A stretch of 64,000 nt of DNA from NCBI RefSeq assembly GCF_001043005.1, contig NZ_JYKZ01000001.1, forward strand, positions 1,116,001 through 1,180,000, written 5' to 3'. Each line of letters begins with the position of its first letter. Positions within the stretch are counted from its first letter, which is position 1. This document shows positions 26,630-34,701 of the stretch, piece by piece. A program made the position numbers and the translations under genes. Under the pieces are notes generated by a model. It did no database searches. It was not told the DNA's origin and worked only from the letters and a program-made list of their open reading frames with translations. Source of the stretch: Pseudomonas psychrophila (GTDB lineage Bacteria; Pseudomonadota; Gammaproteobacteria; Pseudomonadales; Pseudomonadaceae).

Positions 26630-27514
26630 ATGACATTACCCACACCCCTTTCAGGGGTGAACCACCCTTTGAAGGGCATCCTGCTGATAGTGACGGCCAC
26701 TGCGCTGTTCTCCAGTCACGATGCACTGTCCAAGTACCTCAGTGGTATTTACCCGGTGGTGATGGTGGTGTGGGCACGTTATCTGGTGCACACCGTGCTG
26801 ATGGCAGGGATCTTTCTGCCGCAATCAGGGCTGCGTGTATTGCGAAGCAAGCGGCCCTTGCTTCAGGTTTTGCGGGCTATTTGCCTACTGGGCTCGGGCC
26901 TTTTTTTCACCTATGGGTTGCTGTTTATCCCACTGGCGGAAAATACGGCGGTCAACTTTCTGGCACCGCTGCTGGTCGCCGCATTGTCCGGGCCCTTACT
27001 GGGCGAAACGGTGACTCGCGGGCAATGGATGGCCGTGGTGTGTGGGTTTATCGGTGTGGTGATCATCATTCACCCGGGGGGCGAACTGTTCACGCCGGCG
27101 GTGTTGTTGCCGATGGCAGCAGCGTTGTGTTTTAGCTGCTATCAAATCCTCACGCGCAAACTCAGCGCGTACGACAGCCCCACTACCAGCAACTTTTTTG
27201 CCGGGCTCTTCAATGTGCTGGTGATGAGTGCGCTGGTGCCGTTTTTCTGGCAAACACCGACACTGACCCACGGCCTGCAAATGCTGGCATTGGGCTCGCT
27301 GGGGATGACAGCGCATTTGCTGCTGACCCAATCGTTTCGTGTGGCAGCACCGGCCTTGCTGGCACCGTTCAGCTACTGCCAGATTGTGTTTTCAGGGGTG
27401 TTGGGGTGGTTGCTTTTTGACCACACGCCTGACCTGACCAGCCGCATCGGCATTGCGATTATCTGCATCAGCGGGCTGGCGGCGGCGTGGCAGCAGCGGC
27501 GCGGCCGCACATAA
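26630..27514 (+). CDS. EamA/DMT-family transporter
   Basis: Membrane protein of 294 residues with ten predicted helices in two EamA repeats (about 15-145 and 155-290). It opens at GILLIVTATALFSSHDALSK, a start typical of RhtA/EamA permeases. ATG 26630 is chosen over an upstream in-frame start that overlaps the MFS gene. It lies 23 bases after the MFS stop, so the two are probably one operon. Whether it imports or exports, and what, is unknown; the context suggests an aromatic-acid pathway metabolite. A palindromic repeat follows 4 bases after the stop. Confidence 0.87.
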   Translation: MTLPTPLSGVNHPLKGILLIVTATALFSSHDALSKYLSGIYPVVMVVWARYLVHTVLMAGIFLPQSGLRVLRSKRPLLQVLRAICLLGSGLFFTYGLLFIPLAENTAVNFLAPLLVAALSGPLLGETVTRGQWMAVVCGFIGVVIIIHPGGELFTPAVLLPMAAALCFSCYQILTRKLSAYDSPTTSNFFAGLFNVLVMSALVPFFWQTPTLTHGLQMLALGSLGMTAHLLLTQSFRVAAPALLAPFSYCQIVFSGVLGWLLFDHTPDLTSRIGIAIICISGLAAAWQQRRGRT

Positions 27515-27518
27515 GTCA

Positions 27519-27667
27519 CGTAGCAGCTGCCGAGGAACGAAGGCTGCGTTCGAGGACGAAGTCGTCGTAAAACCTGAGCACGCGATTTTTCAGAAGTACC
27601 GCGAGCTCAGGTTTTTACGATCGCTGCGCAATCGAACGCAGCCGTCGTTCCTCGGCAGCTGCTACGG
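27519..27667. repeat. Long palindromic repeat, copy 1 (about 149 bp)
   Basis: Outer arms begin CGTAGCAGCTGCCGAGGAAC and end with the complement GCTGCTACGG. Inner arms include AAGGCTGCGTTCGA / TCGAACGCAGCC, with a further AACCTGAGC / GCTCAGGTT hairpin in the centre. It lies between the convergent EamA gene and pcaG. Related copies are at 34502, 47278 and 49369, with a shortened one at 43273. Confidence 0.9.
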
Positions 27668-27691
27668 GCTTTGCGTTAACACCACGCACGT

Positions 27692-28297
27692 TTAAAAGTC
27701 GAAGAACACCGTCTCCCCTTCGCCCTGGATTCGGATATCAAACTTGTAGGCCGTTTTGCCATTCACTTCGCAGCGCTGGGCGATCAAGGTTTCGCGGCGT
27801 TGTGGTTGCTCAATCAGGTTGAGCACCGGGCACTTGGCGTTCGCCTCTGGCTCGTCGCTGAAATACAGGCGCGTTTGCAAGTGGATATTGATGCCACGGG
27901 CAAAGAGCGACACGTTGATGTGCGGCGCCATTGGCACACCGCCAGCGTTATTGACCACACCCGGTTTGATGGTGCTAAGCGTCCATTCACCCGCATCGAA
28001 GGTGGTCGCGGTACGGCCGAAACTGTTGAAGGCTTTTTCTGAATCAAAATCCTCGTCATAGACCCCTTCATGGTTGGCTTGCCACAGCTCCAGAAAGGAG
28101 TCGCGCACCAAGTGGTCATTGCCGTCATAGACGTTGCCAAACAGCACAATAGGTTCGCCCGCAGCGTCAGGCTTGGCCATCTCGCTCCAGATTTCTTCAG
28201 GTCGCGACGGGTTGCCGGCCGCCGCCAGGGCCAAGCCGATATGCACGTAGGGACCAGCGGTTTGCGATGGGGTTTCCGGAAGCAGTTCGATAGGCAT
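27692..28297 (-). CDS. pcaG: Protocatechuate 3,4-dioxygenase alpha subunit
   Basis: Alpha chain (201 residues) of the non-haem Fe(III) intradiol dioxygenase that cleaves protocatechuate to 3-carboxy-cis,cis-muconate. It begins MPIELLPETPSQTAGPYVHI, the alpha-chain signature, and has the conserved MAPHINVSLFARGINIHLQT and TRLYFSDE segments; iron is held by the beta chain. It starts 11 bases after the pcaH stop with a GAGGAA site. Its end faces the EamA gene across a palindromic repeat that may terminate both. Confidence 0.97.
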   Translation of the reverse strand: MPIELLPETPSQTAGPYVHIGLALAAAGNPSRPEEIWSEMAKPDAAGEPIVLFGNVYDGNDHLVRDSFLELWQANHEGVYDEDFDSEKAFNSFGRTATTFDAGEWTLSTIKPGVVNNAGGVPMAPHINVSLFARGINIHLQTRLYFSDEPEANAKCPVLNLIEQPQRRETLIAQRCEVNGKTAYKFDIRIQGEGETVFFDF

Positions 28298-28308
28298 GAC
28301 GGGGTTCC

Positions 28309-29028
28309 TCAGCAGTTTTCGAAGTGAGTCTTGCGCTGACCGCGCAGCACAATGTCAAAACGATACGCAAGACAATCCATCGGATTGGCCGCGCCCATGT
28401 CCAGTCGTGCTATCAGGCTTTGCACGGCATCCGGGTTGGTAATCGATTTGACGATCGGGCACATCGGGATCATCGGATCACCTTCAAAATACAGCTGGGT
28501 AATCAGCCGCGTGGCAATCGAGGGGCCGCTGATAGAAACGTGAATATGCGCCGGGCGCCAGTCGTTTGGCCCGTTACGCCAAGGGTAGGGGCCTGGTTTA
28601 ACTGTGCGGAAACTGTAATAGCCTTCGCTGTCCGTCAGGGTGCGGCCCACGCCGCCAAAATTGGGGTCCAGCGGCGCCAGGTAGCGGTCGTTCTTGTGGC
28701 GATAGCGGCCGCCTGCGTTGGCTTGCCAGATTTCAACCAGGGTGTGAGGAATCGGCTTGCCGTACTGATCGCGCACCCGACCCGCCAGGATGATCCGCTC
28801 ACCGATAGGCAAACCACCGTTGTTGAAATTGAGCAGCAGGTCGTTGTCGAACTTACCGAATTTCAGGTGGGAAAAGTCAGGACCACTGGTTTCACTGACC
28901 GATTGCGGGATGCTCACCAGCGCCTGACGCGGGGAGCGGGCAATGGACGTTTTGTAATCGGGGGTCAAGGCTTTGGGGTGCCAGTTGCGGTCACGGATGA
29001 TAAAGCGCCGGCTGTCTGCATCAGACAT
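28309..29028 (-). CDS. pcaH: Protocatechuate 3,4-dioxygenase beta subunit
   Basis: Catalytic, iron-bearing chain of protocatechuate 3,4-dioxygenase (239 residues), in the cytoplasm. All four Fe(III) ligands are visible: Tyr109 ([11 protein letters not shown]), Tyr148 (PGPYPWRNG), His161 and His163 (PAHIHVSI). AGGAG lies 6 bases before the ATG. It is the first gene of pcaHG and has a PcaQ operator about 87 bases upstream. The remaining pca genes for the beta-ketoadipate pathway are not in this window. Confidence 0.97.
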   Translation of the reverse strand: MSDADSRRFIIRDRNWHPKALTPDYKTSIARSPRQALVSIPQSVSETSGPDFSHLKFGKFDNDLLLNFNNGGLPIGERIILAGRVRDQYGKPIPHTLVEIWQANAGGRYRHKNDRYLAPLDPNFGGVGRTLTDSEGYYSFRTVKPGPYPWRNGPNDWRPAHIHVSISGPSIATRLITQLYFEGDPMIPMCPIVKSITNPDAVQSLIARLDMGAANPMDCLAYRFDIVLRGQRKTHFENC

Positions 29029-29114
29029 GTCGATCTCCTGTTGTTTTTATAAAGGCTGGGCACCAGTTTCAAACAACAGGCGAATCAGGACTACTGAAAA
29101 GGCCAGCTCCATCC

Positions 29115-29130
29115 ATAACCAAATGGTTAT
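29115..29130 (-). promoter_or_regulatory. PcaQ operator overlapping the pcaQ stop codon
   Basis: ATAACC-N4-GGTTAT matches the PcaQ-binding motif reported from rhizobia (ATAACC-N4-GGTTAA). It is embedded in a wider perfect dyad of 10-bp arms (29111-29134). It overlaps the pcaQ stop codon (29127-29129) and lies about 87 bases upstream of pcaH, the right place for activation of pcaHG. Confidence 0.85.
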
Positions 29131-30056
29131 GGATAAATACCATCACCGTAAGCCTGACCTAATTCGCGCAAGACTTCGACACACCCCTGTGCCGCCACCG
29201 ACATCGGTACGTGGGCATTGCTGCAAATACCGATCGAGCCGCCAGGTTCGCGCTGGCCCAGATCGATTTCTTGCAATTGGCCACTGGCCAGATCCAGGCG
29301 CACGGCATCCAGAGGCGCAATCCAGAGCGCATCGTTGCGCAAAACATAACGCCGGCTCAGGGTAATCGACAGGGTTTCCAGACGCTGACGGGACTGGTTG
29401 ATACCGCACTGTACGAACAGGCTGTCGGCAAAGGCGCGAATGGTGGTGTTGGCCAGCGGCAACACCAGCGGGTAATTTTCGAGCAGGCTACGATCCAGCG
29501 AACCTTGTGTCAGGGGATGGCCTGCGCGGGCCACCAGGGTCATGGACTCGCTGTAAAGATGCTCAAAATTCATACCCTGAATTTCCGGGCTGTCGGTCAT
29601 GCGCCCTACGACCAGATCGACATCCCCTACTCGTAACTGGGATAACAGGTAGGCGCTAGGCCCGGTCACGACGCTCACTACCAGTGATGAATGCCGTGCG
29701 TGCAGGCGCTGCACCAGTTCGGGTATCAGCAGGCTTTCAACCGTCGACAACACCCCAAGCCGCACCGTGCCGCCCACGTATTCACCACCGCGCAAGGCAT
29801 TGACGCCTTCACGCAAAGCCTGCACCGAAGGGGTTGCATACCGCAGGAACGCCACCCCGGCTTCGGTCAGAGTAACCCCGCTTTTACTGCGAACAAACAG
29901 GCTGACCGTCAGCAATTCCTCCAGCTCCTTGAGGGTTTTGGACATGGCTGGCTGACTCACCGCCAGCACATCCGCCGCCCGCGCCAAACTGCCCTGGCGT
30001 GCCATTTCCATAAAGCACACAAGGTGGCGGTACTTGATGCGGGTATCAATGTTCAC
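29127..30056 (-). CDS. pcaQ: LysR-type activator of protocatechuate genes, PcaQ
   Basis: LysR-type regulator of 309 residues. It begins with a GTG codon. The N-terminal winged HTH (about 8-66, RHLVCFMEMARQGSLARAAD, then VLAVSQPAMSKTLKELEE) matches PcaQ, and the C-terminal domain is the usual periplasmic-binding-protein-like coinducer fold, which in PcaQ recognises 3-carboxy-cis,cis-muconate (known for the family). Unlike the divergent arrangement in rhizobia, here pcaQ points in the same direction as pcaHG and sits directly upstream. Confidence 0.92.
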   Translation of the reverse strand: MNIDTRIKYRHLVCFMEMARQGSLARAADVLAVSQPAMSKTLKELEELLTVSLFVRSKSGVTLTEAGVAFLRYATPSVQALREGVNALRGGEYVGGTVRLGVLSTVESLLIPELVQRLHARHSSLVVSVVTGPSAYLLSQLRVGDVDLVVGRMTDSPEIQGMNFEHLYSESMTLVARAGHPLTQGSLDRSLLENYPLVLPLANTTIRAFADSLFVQCGINQSRQRLETLSITLSRRYVLRNDALWIAPLDAVRLDLASGQLQEIDLGQREPGGSIGICSNAHVPMSVAAQGCVEVLRELGQAYGDGIYP

Positions 30057-30249
30057 AGGGCTAACAACTCCGGGGCGGGGATCGGCAAGCCGTATTCAAC
30101 CACTTCAGTCCAAGGCCCGGAACTGAATTAAGGCGTTCAGGTCTTTTTAACGGGATACAACGCTCTCCATAACCGTCTGACAGCCGGTCTGGCGCAGCCC
30201 CGACTCAGCAGCAACACTTGTGACTACGATTCATCAGAGGATTGCCCCC

Positions 30250-31143
30250 ATGCTTTGGAAAAAAGGCCGACGTAGCGATAACGTCGAAGACGTACGCGAT
30301 CAAGGCACCAGTGGTGGTGGCAGGATGCGGATTGGCGGCGGCAAGGGGCTGAGCCTGATGGCCGTGGTGTTGATTGTCGGGTTCGGATTGTTAACCGGGC
30401 AGGACCCGCTGCAGATGCTCGACCAGTTAAGCGGCGAGTTCACCGGGCAGTCCTCGCCCCAAGTCACTCAGCAGGCAGGGCGTGCACCTGCGGCCAATGA
30501 TGAACAGGCCGATTTTGTCCGCGCAGTGCTGGGCGATACGGAAGACACATGGCGTCAGATTTTTCAGCAAGCCGGACGCACGTACAAAGACCCGACCCTG
30601 GTGCTGTTTCGCGGCCAGGTCAATTCGGCCTGCGGCTTTGCAACCGCGGCCAGCGGGCCGTTTTATTGCCCGGCAGACCAGAAAGTCTATCTGGACATGA
30701 GTTTCTTCCAGGAAATGGCCCAGCGCTTCAAGGCCGCTGGCGACTTTGCCCAGGCTTATGTGATCGCTCACGAGGTGGGCCATCACGTGCAGACCCTGCT
30801 GGGCGTCTCGTCCAAAATGCAGATGGCTCGCCAGCAGGGCAAACGCATGGAGGGTGATGGCGGCTTATTGGTGCGTCAGGAGCTGCAAGCGGACTGTCTG
30901 GCAGGGGTTTGGGCCAACCATGCGCAAAAACGCCTGGACTGGCTGGAGCCAGGGGACATTGATGAGGCCCTGAATGCCGCAAACGCCATTGGCGATGATC
31001 GTTTGCAGCAACAAAGCCAAGGCCGCGTGGTGCCCGACTCCTTTACCCACGGCACGTCGGCGCAACGGGTAAAGTGGTTCAAGACCGGTTTTGCGCAAGG
31101 CAATATCAATCAGTGCGATACCTTCTCGGCAGCACGGCTTTAG
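30250..31143 (+). CDS. ypfJ: YpfJ-family neutral zinc metallopeptidase
   Basis: Putative membrane-anchored metalloprotease of 297 residues. Start ATG 30250 has AGAGGA upstream; an in-frame ATG at 30220 lacks one. The order is a charged Gly-rich N-terminus (MLWKKGRRSDNVEDVRDQGT), one membrane span (about 38-56, LSLMAVVLIVGFGLLTGQ), then the peptidase domain with zinc motif HEVGHHVQ (HExxH) and RQELQADCLAGVWANHA downstream, which supplies the third ligand region. Cellular substrate unknown. It stands alone, with REP repeats downstream. Confidence 0.92.
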   Translation: MLWKKGRRSDNVEDVRDQGTSGGGRMRIGGGKGLSLMAVVLIVGFGLLTGQDPLQMLDQLSGEFTGQSSPQVTQQAGRAPAANDEQADFVRAVLGDTEDTWRQIFQQAGRTYKDPTLVLFRGQVNSACGFATAASGPFYCPADQKVYLDMSFFQEMAQRFKAAGDFAQAYVIAHEVGHHVQTLLGVSSKMQMARQQGKRMEGDGGLLVRQELQADCLAGVWANHAQKRLDWLEPGDIDEALNAANAIGDDRLQQQSQGRVVPDSFTHGTSAQRVKWFKTGFAQGNINQCDTFSAARL

Positions 31144-31150
31144 CGAGCAA

Positions 31151-31241
31151 CCCTATGGGAGCCGGGCTTGCCCGCGATGGCATCAGCGGCATGCATCAGA
31201 CAAACCCCGCCGCCTGCATCGCGGGCAACCCCGCTCCACAG
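31151..31241. repeat. REP pair, degenerate
   Basis: Left arm GGGAGCCGGGCTTGCCCGCG, right arm CGCGGGCAACCCCGCTCCAC, separated by about 50 bases, in the gap between convergent ypfJ and the HAD phosphatase gene. Confidence 0.75.
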
Positions 31242-31248
31242 AGTCCTG

Positions 31249-31839
31249 TCAGTCGAGCAACTGGCGCAGCTCGAAACAGTCTTTGGCGTGCCAATCGGTG
31301 AGTTCTGGCCACGGGTTTTCGGGCACGTTGACCAGTACGGTTTTGCTGCCGGCAGCGCGGCCACAGGCCAGGTCAAAGTGATAATCCCCCACCATCACCA
31401 TCTTCGCCGCAGGCACGCCCCACGCCCGCGCAAGTTGCAGCAGGCCATCGGGGTCCGGCTTGTGCGCGGCGTTGTCACGGCCCAGTACATCCTGTGGCGC
31501 AAAGCACTGGTCCAGGCCGATGGCCTTGAGTGTGATATGCGCCAGCTCCTGAGCGTTGCGGGTCAATACGCCCAGACGACAACCCTGAGCGGCCAGATCG
31601 CGCACCAGCTCGACCGCGCCCGGCGCAGGGGTTGAGGCCAGCGCCAATTCGCGCTCGTGCTCCAGCAGCCAGGCGTGCTTGGCCGCAGCAATCTCGGCGG
31701 GCAAACCGTTGAGATGGGTCAGGATGTCTTCACCCTCCGGGATCTCCAACTCGCGGCGTATCACGGCAAAGTCATGCACCGCGACAGTCAGGGTGCCATC
31801 CATATCGAAAACCCAGTGTTTAACGTCCTTGAGTGTCAT
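31249..31839 (-). CDS. HAD-superfamily phosphatase
   Basis: Phosphatase of the haloacid-dehalogenase superfamily, 196 residues. Motif I is FDMDGTLT (nucleophile and general-acid Asp), motif II LGVLTRN, motif III lysine in AAHKPDP and motif IV VMVGDYHFDLACG. The small helical cap suggests a phosphoglycolate-phosphatase-like subgroup; substrate unknown. ATG 31839 overlaps the tesB stop by 4 bases (ATGA); the longer in-frame ORF upstream runs inside tesB and is rejected. Confidence 0.9.
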   Translation of the reverse strand: MTLKDVKHWVFDMDGTLTVAVHDFAVIRRELEIPEGEDILTHLNGLPAEIAAAKHAWLLEHERELALASTPAPGAVELVRDLAAQGCRLGVLTRNAQELAHITLKAIGLDQCFAPQDVLGRDNAAHKPDPDGLLQLARAWGVPAAKMVMVGDYHFDLACGRAAGSKTVLVNVPENPWPELTDWHAKDCFELRQLLD

Positions 31840-32705
31840 GCCCAGTCCTTGCGATGGCGGATCAAACCTTCCTGCGTGACCGACGCGACCAACTGGCCTG
31901 CGCGGTTGTAGACGCTGCCACGAGAGAAGCCGCGGGAATTGCCTGCCCATGGGCTGTCCATGGCATAAAGCAACCAGTCATCGGCACGCAGGTCAGCGTG
32001 AAACCATAACGCGTGATCGAGGCTGGCGACCTGCATATCCTTTTGCCACACCCCTTTGCCGTGGGGCAGCAAGGAGGTGGTCAGCAAGCCAAAGTCAGAG
32101 GCGTAAGCCAACAGGTATTTGTGCAGCGCAGGCGTGTCGGGCAATGTGCCGTCGGCACGAAACCACACGTACTTGATCGGGTCGCTGATCTTGGGGTTAA
32201 ACGGGTCTTCACCCACCACCGGACGAAACTCGATGGGCTTGGCACACAGCAGCTTTTCACGCATCGACTCTGGAATCAGGTCCGCGCGCTGGCGAATCAT
32301 GTCGAGCTCCGAGGGCAGGTTCTCAGGTCCTACAACATCAGGCATAGGGATCTGATGTTCAAAACCACCCTCGTCGTATTGAAACGAAGCGCTGCTGGTA
32401 AAGATCGGTTGGCCCTTTTGAATGGCGGTCACCCGGCGCGTACTGAAGCTGCCGCCGTCACGCACCCGGTCAACCTGATACACCACGGGCAAGCTTGCGT
32501 CGCCAGGGCGCAAAAAGTAGCCATGCATCGAGTGCACGTGGCGGGCGTCTTCGACCGTCTGACTCATGGCAGACAGGGATTGACCGAGTACCTGACCACC
32601 GAACAACTGGCGAAAGCCCAAGTCCTGACTGCTGCCGCGAAAGAGGTTCTCCTCGATCGGTTCCAGGGTCAGCAAATTGACCAGATCATCCAACACTTGG
32701 CTCAT
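31836..32705 (-). CDS. tesB: Acyl-CoA thioesterase II
   Basis: Hydrolyses medium- to long-chain acyl-CoAs; cytoplasmic double-hotdog enzyme, 289 residues, the family length. Visible landmarks are the N-terminal LVNLLTLEPIEENLFRGSSQ, then FGGQVLGQSLSAM, LHSMHGYFLRPGD-type HSMHGYFLRPGDASLPVVY, and in the second hotdog SLDHALWFHADLRADDWLLY (catalytic Asp) with GLIRHR at the C-terminus. AGGAG precedes the start. It is coupled to the HAD gene downstream. Confidence 0.95.
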   Translation of the reverse strand: MSQVLDDLVNLLTLEPIEENLFRGSSQDLGFRQLFGGQVLGQSLSAMSQTVEDARHVHSMHGYFLRPGDASLPVVYQVDRVRDGGSFSTRRVTAIQKGQPIFTSSASFQYDEGGFEHQIPMPDVVGPENLPSELDMIRQRADLIPESMREKLLCAKPIEFRPVVGEDPFNPKISDPIKYVWFRADGTLPDTPALHKYLLAYASDFGLLTTSLLPHGKGVWQKDMQVASLDHALWFHADLRADDWLLYAMDSPWAGNSRGFSRGSVYNRAGQLVASVTQEGLIRHRKDWA

Positions 32706-32792
32706 TCAGATTCTCCTCACACAAAGCAATACCGTCGTAATCTTCGTTACGCAGGTCAAAAATTCCGGCTTTCGCCGCTCTACTAATCCTGC

Positions 32793-33362
32793 TTAACCGT
32801 GCAGGGTTTCCAACCACTGTGCCCGCGTAATGCGGTACAGCACGTGGGGCCTTAGCGAATGGCCTTCAAGCAGCCGGGGGTGCTCAAAGTCACTGCCAGG
32901 GTCGTGTTGCATGCCGATGGCCTGCATCACTTTTTGAGATGGCAGGTTGACCTGGCTGGTAAACGACACCACTTGATCCAGCGCCAACCGATCGAAGGCA
33001 CAGCGCAATGCCGCCCATGCCGCTTCACTGGCGTATCCCAGGCCCCAATGCTCGGGCGCCAGTCGCCAGCCAATTTCGACAGCCGGGGTAAACGAGGCGT
33101 CAAACGTGACATTCATCAGCCCGGTAAAACCGATGAAGGCACCTGTGTCCTTGCGCTCCAGCGCCCACAGCCCGTAGCCGTATTCGGCAAAGTGGCCGCG
33201 AATGCGACCAATCAGCGCTGCGCTTTCGAGGCGGCTCAAGGGGTTCGGAAAATAACGCATCACCTGGTGATCAGCGCACATGGCAGCGAACTCGGGCAAG
33301 TCTGTGTCACGCCAGGGGCGCAAGTGCAAACGGGCACTTTCGAGCTCTTTGATCTGCTCCAT
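32793..33362 (-). CDS. GNAT acetyltransferase, RimJ/RimL type
   Basis: N-acetyltransferase of 189 residues with the RimJ-like layout: ESARLHLRPWRDTDLPEFAA at the start, then EIGWRLAPEHWGLGYASEAA (acetyl-CoA-binding motif A) and VVSFTSQVNLPSQKVMQAIG (motif B). GGAGAG precedes the ATG. The substrate (ribosomal protein N-terminus, antibiotic or small molecule) cannot be read from the sequence. It is divergent from the histone-deacetylase-like gene. Confidence 0.88.
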   Translation of the reverse strand: MEQIKELESARLHLRPWRDTDLPEFAAMCADHQVMRYFPNPLSRLESAALIGRIRGHFAEYGYGLWALERKDTGAFIGFTGLMNVTFDASFTPAVEIGWRLAPEHWGLGYASEAAWAALRCAFDRLALDQVVSFTSQVNLPSQKVMQAIGMQHDPGSDFEHPRLLEGHSLRPHVLYRITRAQWLETLHG

Positions 33363-33453
33363 CCGTTCTCTCCGATTTGTTACCGGGCTTTACATATGTC
33401 CGCAGTGTACAGCGCTGTTAATATCCAGCGCTCGTTACGACGCGAAAATCCCT

Positions 33454-34374
33454 ATGCCTGTGCCGCTGATTTACCACGATGACTACAGCCCGCAGTTCCC
33501 GGCGGATCATCGATTCCCCATGGACAAGTTCCGCCTGTTGCGCGATCACCTGGTCGAGTCCGGGTTGACCCAGGATGCGGCCCTGCTGCGGCCCGAGCTG
33601 TGCCCTGTGGATATCCTTGCGCTGGCCCATGACCGTGCCTATATCGAGCGCTACATGGCGGGCGAACTGGCCCGCGAAGATCAGCGCCGCCTGGGTTTGC
33701 CCTGGAGCGAGGCGTTGGCGCGACGCACCATTCGTGCGGTGGGCGGCTCGCTGCTGGCCGCCGAGCAGGCGCTGGAACACGGGCTGGCCTGCCATCTGGC
33801 GGGAGGGACCCATCACGCGCACTACGATCACCCGGCAGGCTTTTGCATCTTCAATGATCTGGCCATTATCAGCCGCTATATGCTGGAAAGCGGCCGGGTC
33901 AACCGGGTGCTGATTTTTGACTGTGACGTGCATCAGGGCGATGGCACTGCGCGGATCCTTGAACATACCCCGGACGCCATTACCGTCTCCTTGCACTGCG
34001 AAAAGAATTTTCCGGCGCGCAAGGCTCAAAGTGACTGGGACATCGGCCTGCCGATGGGGATGGGTGATACCGAGTACTTGCAAGTGGTCGACGAGGCGCT
34101 CAATTACCTGCTGCCCTTGTATCAACCGGACCTGGTGCTCTACGACGCTGGCGTGGACGTGCATAAAGACGATGCCCTGGGCTATTTGAAACTCACCGAT
34201 GAAGGGGTTGCCGCCCGCGACGAGAGCGTTATGCGCCACTGCCTGGGCCGCGATATTCCGGTGGTCGGCGTGATCGGCGGCGGTTACAGCAAAGACCGCA
34301 AGGCACTGGCGCGTCGGCACGGGATCTTGCATCACACTGCGCAAAAGGTCTGGCTGTCATCGGGGTGTCACTAA
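33454..34374 (+). CDS. Histone-deacetylase-family zinc amidohydrolase
   Basis: Deacetylase-fold protein of 306 residues, one of the bacterial HDAC-like enzymes (closest in feel to the class IV, HDAC11-like group). Start MPVPLIYHDDYSPQFPADHR at 33454; the longer open frame upstream overlaps the divergent GNAT promoter. Catalytic features are the His pair in GGTHHAHYDHPAGFCIFND, zinc ligands in FDCDVHQGDGT and YDAGVDVHKDD, and the transition-state Tyr in GGGYSKD. Likely substrates are acetylated polyamines or small amides, but nothing nearby decides this. Confidence 0.9.
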   Translation: MPVPLIYHDDYSPQFPADHRFPMDKFRLLRDHLVESGLTQDAALLRPELCPVDILALAHDRAYIERYMAGELAREDQRRLGLPWSEALARRTIRAVGGSLLAAEQALEHGLACHLAGGTHHAHYDHPAGFCIFNDLAIISRYMLESGRVNRVLIFDCDVHQGDGTARILEHTPDAITVSLHCEKNFPARKAQSDWDIGLPMGMGDTEYLQVVDEALNYLLPLYQPDLVLYDAGVDVHKDDALGYLKLTDEGVAARDESVMRHCLGRDIPVVGVIGGGYSKDRKALARRHGILHHTAQKVWLSSGCH

Positions 34375-34501
34375 GCTGTGATTTTTTACCCACAATGCCT
34401 GTGGAACTGCCTGTGGATAACCTGAGTGGAACCCCCTACAGGCCACGGGGTTCATAGCTCTCAGGGCGCTGTATGTTTTTCGTACAGTTATCAGCACCCC
34501 T
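34375..34501. other. Intergenic stretch with one perfect DnaA-box nonamer
   Basis: No coding sequence. It contains TGTGGATAA (34412-34420, complement of TTATCCACA) next to similar TGTGGAA words, and a GTATG...CGTAC imperfect dyad. A single box is too little for an origin. With the following repeat this makes a 327-base gene-free gap. Confidence 0.4.
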
Positions 34502-34641
34502 GTAGCAGTTGCCGAGGAACGAAGGCTGCGTTCGAGCGCGAAGCGGTCGTAAAACCTGAGCATGCTTTGTATCTGACATTACGCGAGCCATGATTTTACG
34601 ACTGCTGCGCAGCCGGACGCAGCCTTCGGCAGCTGCTACGG
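34502..34641. repeat. Long palindromic repeat, copy 2 (about 140 bp)
   Basis: Starts GTAGCAGTTGCCGAGGAACG and ends CCTTCGGCAGCTGCTACGG. Inner words AAGGCTGCGTTCGAGCGCGAAGC match copies at 27519 and 49369, while the central ~50 bases are variable. It ends about 60 bases before the flavoprotein gene. Confidence 0.88.
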
Positions 34642-34701
34642 GTGATCTACCCACCCCTAAGGTAGAATGCCCGGCCTATTTCGCCGATTTGCAGCCCTGC
34701 C

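Noticed and set aside
34412-34420. Perfect DnaA-box nonamer as part of a replication origin
   Set aside because: Only one box, no AT-rich unwinding element cluster and no dnaA, dnaN or gidA nearby; a lone nonamer is expected by chance in a genome.
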